Assembly: GCA_041581055.1 (NCBI GenBank)
Contig: JBFGCT010000062.1
Coordinates: 1-19,794 of the forward strand
Direction of reading: 5' to 3'
Source: JBFGCT01 sp041581055
GTDB lineage: Bacteria > Actinomycetota > Acidimicrobiia > Acidimicrobiales > Ilumatobacteraceae
Length of the DNA: 19,794 nucleotides
Both the position numbers and the translations under genes were made by a program. Below the pieces are notes generated by a model. It saw only the letters and a program-made list of their open reading frames with translations, was not told the origin of the DNA and did no database searches. Numbering within the stretch: the first letter of the stretch is position 1; every line of letters begins with the position of its first letter. Shown piece by piece: positions 14,900 through 19,794 of this stretch.

Positions 14900-17800
14900 C
14901 GGGGTGTTGAACGTCGTCAGGACGGCGTCGGCCGGCTCGGCGACCGGCAGCCCGAACGACGTCAGCTCGCTCGTGACGTTGAGGTAGTCGTCGGCGGGGG
15001 TTCCGGTTGGAACCTCGACGGTGACCTCGAACGTGCACGAGCCCGACGGGGGAATGCTGCCGCCGACCAGGGTGAGGAACGAGGTGCCGGCCAGCGACGA
15101 GCCGGGTCCGCAGGGCGCCGCTGGGAGCGGCGGGACGGCCTCGAGGCCGTCGAGCACCGCGTCGAGGTCGTCGGAGAACGCCAGCCCGTCGAGGGCGTCG
15201 GCCGAGCTGGTGTTGTCGATCGTGAACGTGAGCACACCGGTCTGCGCCGTCCTGATCGGGCCGTCGAACGCCTTGGTCAGGACCGCCTGCCGGAGGATGA
15301 GCTCGGCGCTGGCGATGCCACCGAACACGTCGAGCGCGCCGACCTTGCCGACGACCTCGGACGTGACGTTGATGTACGGCGGACCCGCCGGGAGTGGATC
15401 GGGAACGTCGACGAGCAGCGCGATGGTGCACGTCTCGCCTGGGAGCAGCGTTGCCCCCTCGTAGGCGAAGTCGCCGGTCGGGAACACCGACGTGGCCATG
15501 CCGCCGCAGTCGTTGAAGATGGCCGTGCTCGCTTCCAACCCTGCCAGAGCGGCGTCGAGGTCGTCCTCGAACGCGATGTCGGTCACCGTCTCGGTGGCAC
15601 TCAGGTTCTCGATCGAGAACTCGAGCGTCACCGTGTCGCCTGCCGCCGCCGGGTCGTCGGTGAACTCCTTGGCGATGGCGAGCAGCGTCGAGTCGACGGC
15701 CAGCGCGTCGACGCCGGGGCTGCTCGTGCCGAGGCTCGACCCGACCGCCGAGGTGACGTTCTGGTACTGGCCGTCGAGCGTGCCGGCGGGCACGAGGACG
15801 GTGACGTCGAACGAGCACGACAGGCCGGCGTCGACGGTCCCGCCGGTGAACACGATGTCGCTCGGCGTCGAGATGTCGACGGTGCTGCCGGCGCAGGTGT
15901 TGGCGCCGACGGCGGTCGCCGTGAGGCCGGTCAGGGTGTCGTCCAGGTCGTCGGAGAAGAAGATGCCGGTGGCGTCGGTCGTGCCGTTGTTGTCGAGCGT
16001 GAAGTGCAACGTCGCCGAGTCGCCGGCGATCACCGGGTCGTCGGTGAACTCCTTGGTCAGCTGGAGCCCTTCGACGATGAGGTCGTCGCTGGCCGGCGCG
16101 CCCGCCGCGGCGATCCCGGCGACGGTCGCCGTGACCGTCGACGTCGGGTTGGGGAAGACGCCGCTGACGGCGCCGGGGACGGTCAGCGAGAGGGTGATCG
16201 TGCATGTCGCGCCCGCCGCGAGCGACCCGCCGCTGTAGTCGAACAGGTCGGTGCCGACGCCGCCCACGGTGCCGCCGCAGGTGTTTGCCGCCTCGCTCGT
16301 CAGCGTGAGACCGGCCAGCGTGTCGCCGAGGTCGTCGGTGAAGGCGATCGCGGTCGCCGCGTTGTCGGGGTCGAGGTTCTCGAGCCTGAAATCGAGGGTC
16401 ACCGTGCCGCCCGGCACGGCCGGGTCGTCGGTGAAGACCTTGGACAACTGCGGTCCGGCGACGACGACCAGGTCGTCGGTCGCCGGCGGGCCCGCGACGA
16501 TCGGAGTGCCGACGACGTCGTCGAGCGCGGCGGTGATCTCCGACGTGACGTTCGGGTAGACGCCACCGGCGGCGCCCGGGTCGACATCGAGCGTGATCGA
16601 GAACGTGCACGAATCGCCCGCGTCACCCTTCTTTTCGAGGCTGGCACCGGAGACGCTGAGCACGGCGTTCGGGACGAAGTCCCCCGGGTCGAGCGGCGCG
16701 AAGAAGGCCGTCGAACTCGCGCCGCAGAAGCCGTCGGCCGGTGGGCCACTGGGCGATGTCGTGATGATCGTGTCGAACAGGTCGACGAACTCGATGTCGC
16801 TCATCGTGGTCGTCGGCGACGGGTTGCTGATCGTGAACTCGACGGTGGCGACGCCGCCGGCGCCGACCGGATCGCCGGTGAACTCCTTGGTCAAGATCGG
16901 GTAGCTGACGACGAAGAGCAGGGCGCCGGCGACGTTGCCGATCTCGGGCGAGCCGCCGACCGTGCCGCTGACGGGCGTGGTCACGTTGGGGTGGGCGCCG
17001 TCGGCGGCCGTGTCGGGGACGGCGAGCTCGATGACGACCGTGCACAAGCCTTCGGCCGGCAGCGAGCCGCCCTCGTACTCGAAGAGCCCGGTCGGGAAGA
17101 TCGAGCTGGCCATCCCGCCGCACGTGTTGGCGACGGCGCCGATCGCCTCGAGGCCGCTGATCGTCGCGTCGAGGTCGTCGGCGAACTCGATGTCGGCCGC
17201 CGCGTCGTCACGGCTCTTGTTGGTGATCGTGAACTCGAGCAGGGTCGTCCCGCCGGGGGCGACCGGGTCGGTCGTGAAGTCCTTGGTGATCGTGAGCAGC
17301 TCGTCGAAGCCGGTCACGTCGAGCACGGCCGACGCCTTGCCGGCGACGATGTTCGGGTTGGACGACGTATCGACGACCAGGTCGGACGACGTGTTGCCCA
17401 GCGCGCCGATCGCCCCGCCGACGACGTCGACCTCCACGGTGCAGGTCCCCCCGGCTTCGACGACGGGGAAGGACGGCAGGAACCCGAGCGCCGAGAACGA
17501 GATCGACGAGGCGCCGGGGTCGGCCGTCAGCGACGGCGGCACCAGCGGCGAGGCGCAGTCGGACGAGGCGTTGGCGGGGTCGGCGACGACCATCCCGGCC
17601 GGCAGGTCGTCGGTGAACTCGGAATCCTCGACGCCCGTCTCGTTGAGCGAGTTGTCGATCGTGAAGGTGAGCGTGCTGCGTTCGCCGAACTCGACGGTCG
17701 GCGGAGCGAAGCTCTTGGCAAACCCGGGCAGGCCGACGTCGACGGTCAGGATGTCGCTCGCCGGCCCCCCGGCCCCCAGCGTCGACGTGAGCGAACTCGA

Positions 17801-18250
17801 GGTGTTGGTGTACTCGGTGGTCGACGCGTCGTCGGCGATCGCGGTGACGTCGACCATCACGACGCACGTGTCGAGGGCGGGGACCGAGGCGTCGGACAGC
17901 GTGATCGTGGTCCCGCCGTCGGGCGCGATCAGCAGCGGCCCGCCGGGACTGAACGCACCACAGGTGGTCGACGCGTTGGCCGGCGACGCGATCGTCATGC
18001 CCGTCGGCAGGTCGTCGGTGAACTCCAGATCCTCTGCGGGGAACGGGCTCGTGGCGTTGTCGATCGTGAACGTCAGCGTCGAGGTGCTCTCGGGGCCGAT
18101 CACGTCGGGCTCGAAGAGCTTGTCGAACCCGGGGCCAGACTCGCCGGCCGCCGCCGGCTGCGAGGCGCCCGACACGACGAGCAATGCCGACAGCAACGCC
18201 AGCGCCACCGGGAACCGAACACGGTCGAAGGGCCAAAAACCTGTGCGCAC
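13760..18250 (-). CDS. Giant secreted protein: eight DUF11-like repeats plus three C-terminal surface domains
   Basis: The protein has 1496 residues. A Sec signal (RVRFPVALALLSALLVVSGAS, ending QPAAA) occupies the first about 36 residues. Eight repeats of about 125-150 residues follow, starting near 41, 175, 317, 450, 600, 728, 855 and 989. Each opens with F.K.F....V..G...TL.FTI.N, has a FTDDL strand, and ends in Y.NVTS, an immunoglobulin-like DUF11 pattern. Three related 120-residue domains (about 1118-1239, 1245-1366, 1373-1492) close the protein; each has GRGGVPADA, INV, F.TV..C, PTASS.NY.., ANE, CVFT and DVVGYV. They resemble C-terminal domains of many actinobacterial exported proteins. 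Every repeat has exactly two cysteines and no others exist. There is no LPXTG motif or C-terminal membrane helix. The GTG at 18250 is preferred to the ATG at 18265 because AGAGGA lies six bases before it. A long extracellular stalk or adhesin is likely; the ligand is unknown. Confidence 0.88.
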   Translation of the reverse strand: MRTGFWPFDRVRFPVALALLSALLVVSGASQPAAAGESGPGFDKLFEPDVIGPESTSTLTFTIDNATSPFPAEDLEFTDDLPTGMTIASPANASTTCGAFSPGGPLLIAPDGGTTITLSDASVPALDTCVVMVDVTAIADDASTTEYTNTSSSLTSTLGAGGPASDILTVDVGLPGFAKSFAPPTVEFGERSTLTFTIDNSLNETGVEDSEFTDDLPAGMVVADPANASSDCASPLVPPSLTADPGASSISFSALGFLPSFPVVEAGGTCTVEVDVVGGAIGALGNTSSDLVVDTSSNPNIVAGKASAVLDVTGFDELLTITKDFTTDPVAPGGTTLLEFTITNKSRDDAAADIEFADDLDATISGLEAIGAVANTCGGMASSIFPTGLFEYEGGSLPAEGLCTVVIELAVPDTAADGAHPNVTTPVSGTVGGSPEIGNVAGALLFVVSYPILTKEFTGDPVGAGGVATVEFTISNPSPTTTMSDIEFVDLFDTIITTSPSGPPADGFCGASSTAFFAPLDPGDFVPNAVLSVSGASLEKKGDAGDSCTFSITLDVDPGAAGGVYPNVTSEITAALDDVVGTPIVAGPPATDDLVVVAGPQLSKVFTDDPAVPGGTVTLDFRLENLDPDNAATAIAFTDDLGDTLAGLTLTSEAANTCGGTVGGVGTDLFDYSGGSLAAGATCTITLSLTVPGAVSGVFPNPTSTVTATVAGIAAAGAPASDDLIVEGLQLTKEFTDDPVIAGDSATLHFTLDNNGTTDATGIFFSDDLDDTLTGLTATAVGANTCAGSTVDISTPSDIVFTGGTVDAGLSCSFDVTVLVPAGTLDGQYQNVTSAVGSSLGTSSPGVDALAVDSTLLAIAKEFTDDPAAAGDTVTLEFSIENLSATETVTDIAFEDDLDAALAGLEASTAIFNDCGGMATSVFPTGDFAYEGATLLPGETCTIALLVDVPDPLPAGPPYINVTSEVVGKVGALDVFGGIASAELILRQAVLTKAFDGPIRTAQTGVLTFTIDNTSSADALDGLAFSDDLDAVLDGLEAVPPLPAAPCGPGSSLAGTSFLTLVGGSIPPSGSCTFEVTVEVPTGTPADDYLNVTSELTSFGLPVAEPADAVLTTFNTPFTSITGARYADTRVGGTTFDGLFQGAGPRPAGSTYEVDIAGRGGVPADAIGAIINVTSVGSSPPPGFFTVFACGALPTASALNYVPGVDVANEVFAKLSPAGSVCVFTFSQSNLLIDVVGYVLADDSVKLLDTARLAESREGAPTVDGIMAGFGRTAAGSTTEVQITGRGGVPADIHAAIVNVAAVDPTADSFLTVFPCGPLPTASSINYTDGVNRANELIAEVDVDGKICVFTDTDIDFIVDVVGYVEVGSDLVSNGPSRFADLRAGGTTIDGLNEGGGPLAPGSTYEIQITGRDGVPGDAITAVVNVAAVDPLAAGFFTVTACVAPTPNASSLNYRAGVNGANELVVPLSATGKICVFTSASTFLLVDVVGYVKPVT

Positions 18251-18256
18251 GTCGTT

Positions 18257-18262
18257 TCCTCT
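18257..18262 (-). promoter_or_regulatory. Ribosome binding site favouring the GTG start at 18250
   Basis: AGAGGA on the minus strand lies six bases before the GTG at 18250. The same bases would be codons two to four if the upstream ATG (18265) were used, and that ATG has no visible site of its own. Confidence 0.55.
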
Positions 18263-18306
18263 CATCGACGGACGCCACGCCCGTCACGGCAGCTGCTGAC
18301 GGCCCG

Positions 18307-18312
18307 ACCCTA
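18307..18312 (-). promoter_or_regulatory. Candidate -10 element for the giant surface-protein gene
   Basis: TAGGGT on the minus strand lies 56 bases before the GTG at 18250, in the 154-base gap 18251-18404. No good -35 box is visible; GTCGAA lies 20 bases upstream. It is weak and given mainly to mark where a promoter would sit. Confidence 0.2.
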
Positions 18313-18371
18313 CACGGTGGTCCTCGGCGTGGTTCGACCTCGCCGACCGGCCGCGGCAGGGCCCGCCACCG

Positions 18372-18387
18372 GCCCCGAGGTCGGGGC
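18372..18387 (-). terminator. Possible weak terminator hairpin behind the partial gene
   Basis: GCCCCGA / TCGGGGC with only GG between the arms folds as a 5-bp stem with a 6-nt loop. It begins 17 bases after the stop at 18405. It is small and has no T-run, so read-through into the next surface-protein gene is quite possible. Confidence 0.3.
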
Positions 18388-18404
18388 GATCGGGACCGAT
18401 GCGG

Positions 18405-19547
18405 TCAGGCGGCGGGGTTCTCGACGTAGCCGACGACGTCGACGAGGAGGTCGGTTTCGGCGGACGTGAACACGCAGATCTTGCCGGTGGCGCTGAGCGG
18501 GACGACGAGCTCGTTGGCCCCGTTGACGCCGGTCGTGTAGTTGAGCGACGACGAGTTGGGCGTCGGCGTCACGCAGGCGGTGACCGTGAAGAACCCGGCG
18601 GCCACCGGGTCGACGGCGGCGACGTTGGCGACGACCGTGGTCGCGTCGGCCGGCACGCCGTCGCGGCCGGAGATCTGGATCTCGTACGTCGAGCCCGGCG
18701 CCAGCGGTCCGTCGCCCTCGTTGAGCCCGTCGACGGTCGTGGCGCCCGGCCGCGTGTCGGTGAAGCGCGACGGGCCGTTGCTGACCAGGGCCGAGCCGAC
18801 CTCCACGTAGCCGACGACGTCGACGATGAAGTCGATGTCGGTGTCGGTGTAGACGCAGATCTCGCCGTCGACGTTGACCTCGGCGATCAGCTCGTTGGCC
18901 CGGTTGACCCCGTCGGTGTAGTTGATCGACGACGCGGTCGGAAGCGCTCCGCAGGGGAACACGGTCAGGAAGCTGTCGGCGGTCGGGTCGACGGCGGCGA
19001 CGTTGACGATCGCCGCGTGGATGGCGGCGGGCACTCCGGCGCGCCCGGTGATCTGCACCGTCGTCGTCGATCCGGCGGTGGTTCGACCGAATCCGGCCAT
19101 GATCCCGTCGACGGTCGGCGCGCCCTCGCGGCTCTCCGCGAGGCGCGCTGCGGTGAGCAATTTGATGGTGTCGTCGGCCTCGACGTAGCCGACGACGTCG
19201 ATCAGGATGTCGCTCTGGGAGAACGTGTACACACAGACCGAACCGGCGGGGGAGAGCTTGGCGAAGACCTCGTTGGCGACGTCGACGCTCGCGACGTAGT
19301 TCAGCGCCGAGGCCGTCGGCAGTGCTCCGCAGGCGAAGACCGTGAAGAAGCCCGGTGGGGGGCTGGAGCCGGTCGAGGTGACGTTGATGATCGCCCCGAT
19401 GGCGTCGGCCGGCACGGGCCCGCGTCCGGCGATCGTGACCTCGTAGGTCGACCCCGCCGTCCGTGGCCCGGCGCCCTGGAACAACCCGTCGAAGGTGGTC
19501 CCGCCGATCCGGGTGTCGGCGTAGCGCCGCCCGGTGATGGTGGTGAA
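18405..19547 (-). repeat. C-terminal repeat block, copy 2 (partner 13757-14899)
   Basis: This is the second copy of the ungapped 1143-base block. It carries the same three domains in the same order and lies in the same codon phase. The stop codon here comes one codon later than in copy 1, so the tail reads VENPAA instead of VKPVT. Confidence 0.88.
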
Positions 19548-19794
19548 CGGATTGGCGGGCTCGACGGTGAGCGTGTCGGTGGCGGCGCCGGAGTTGCCGG
19601 AGTCGGAGGTGAGGTCGCCGCTCAGGTTGACGTGGCTCCCGGGGGTCGTGCCCGTGACGTCGACGTCGATCGTGCAGGTCGCTCCGCCTGCGACCTCGCC
19701 GCCGGAGTAGGTGATGGTGCTGGTCCCGGCGGCGGCGGTGATGGCGCCGCCGGTGCAGTCGGTGCTGTTGTTGGCCGGGGTGGCGACTTCGACG
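18405..19794 (-). CDS. Secreted surface protein, DUF11-like repeat plus three C-terminal domains (N-terminus outside window)
   Basis: This is the C-terminal 462 residues of a gene that enters from the right edge. The frame stays open from 19793 downwards, and an internal ATG at 19484 is not the start because the sequence before it is plainly coding: VEVATPANNSTDCTGG, TYSGGEVAGGATCTIDVDV and HVNLSGDLTSDSG, the end of a DUF11-like repeat with its cysteine pair. From TTITGRRYADTR (about 19547) to the end it matches the triple C-terminal domain of the neighbour at 13760 without gaps. The visible repeat before the block is clearly different from repeat 8 of that neighbour. The gene is 154 bases upstream of the neighbour on the same strand, making a tandem paralogous pair. 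Signal peptide and number of repeats cannot be seen. Confidence 0.88.
   Translation of the reverse strand, partial: VEVATPANNSTDCTGGAITAAAGTSTITYSGGEVAGGATCTIDVDVTGTTPGSHVNLSGDLTSDSGNSGAATDTLTVEPANPFTTITGRRYADTRIGGTTFDGLFQGAGPRTAGSTYEVTIAGRGPVPADAIGAIINVTSTGSSPPPGFFTVFACGALPTASALNYVASVDVANEVFAKLSPAGSVCVYTFSQSDILIDVVGYVEADDTIKLLTAARLAESREGAPTVDGIMAGFGRTTAGSTTTVQITGRAGVPAAIHAAIVNVAAVDPTADSFLTVFPCGALPTASSINYTDGVNRANELIAEVNVDGEICVYTDTDIDFIVDVVGYVEVGSALVSNGPSRFTDTRPGATTVDGLNEGDGPLAPGSTYEIQISGRDGVPADATTVVANVAAVDPVAAGFFTVTACVTPTPNSSSLNYTTGVNGANELVVPLSATGKICVFTSAETDLLVDVVGYVENPAA

Noticed and set aside
13725..16610. 961-codon minus-strand frame overlapping the giant gene in another phase
   Set aside because: It is R/H/P-rich low-complexity translation typical of an out-of-phase read of a GC-rich gene, and it conflicts with the clear repeat domains in the correct phase.
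13760..18250. Sortase-anchored adhesin
   Set aside because: No LPXTG-like motif, hydrophobic helix or basic tail exists at the C-terminus (VVGYVKPVT).
13643..18469. Very long plus-strand open frame (1608 codons) opposite the giant surface-protein gene
   Set aside because: It is rich in V, G, R, D and E with no domain, signal or start site, which is the expected mirror of a high-GC gene with repeated codons. The minus-strand frame has a signal peptide and recognisable repeats.
18405..19484. Complete 359-residue gene starting at the ATG at 19484
   Set aside because: The frame stays open to the window edge, and the sequence before this ATG encodes the start of the first C-terminal domain (YADTRIGGTTFDG) and a DUF11-like repeat, so the ATG is internal.

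Overview
This window looks like chromosomal DNA of a high-GC actinobacterium. My best guess is the class Acidimicrobiia (Ilumatobacter-like), but that is inference from gene content, GTG/TTG starts and the strong G/C third-position bias, not from a marker gene. I see no rRNA, tRNA, transposase, integrase, phage structural cluster or CRISPR. Everything recognisable concerns the cell surface: secreted repeat proteins, and enzymes that build and probably sulfate a surface glycan.

Layout. 1-329: array of palindromic 45-nt repeats directly behind the first gene. 340-2073 (-): FG-GAP/ASPIC-UnbV lipoprotein, divergent from 2223-3227 (+), a secreted protein with tail-fibre-like VGxGT repeats that ends at a strong GC hairpin. 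3395-6092 (+): a two-gene unit, an RffA/WecE sugar aminotransferase and a polytopic GT-C-like membrane protein. 6147-10107 (-): a unit transcribed right to left, WbqC-like protein, sulfotransferase, second sulfotransferase and GtrB-type polyprenyl-phosphate glycosyltransferase; three of its genes are joined by 8-bp and 4-bp overlaps. 10201-12789 (+): a GT8-like glycosyltransferase and a large protein with a third sulfotransferase domain. 12768-13703 (-): rhamnosyltransferase-like GT2. 13760-18250 (-) and 18405->19794 (-): two tandem secreted giants built from DUF11-like repeats followed by a triple C-terminal domain; the second runs off the right edge.

How the parts may work together (inference). 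RffA/WecE supplies an amino-deoxy nucleotide sugar. The GtrB-type enzyme charges a lipid carrier, and the GT-C-like protein could transfer from it. The GT8 and GT2 enzymes extend the glycan, and up to three sulfotransferases decorate it. The secreted repeat proteins would share the same envelope space. No polymerase, flippase or nucleotide-sugar dehydratase is in view, so the locus is probably a fragment of a larger surface-polysaccharide region.

Most notable signals: (1) the two neighbouring surface proteins share an ungapped ~1.14-kb C-terminal block at a constant offset of 4648 bases while the adjoining upstream repeats differ; (2) all 22 cysteines of the 1496-residue protein fall as exactly one pair per repeat; (3) three different sulfotransferases lie within 6 kb, one fused to an unrecognised N-terminal domain; (4) the hairpin-repeat array at the left edge; (5) a 13-bp tandem duplication that puts three ATGs in three frames at one gene start.
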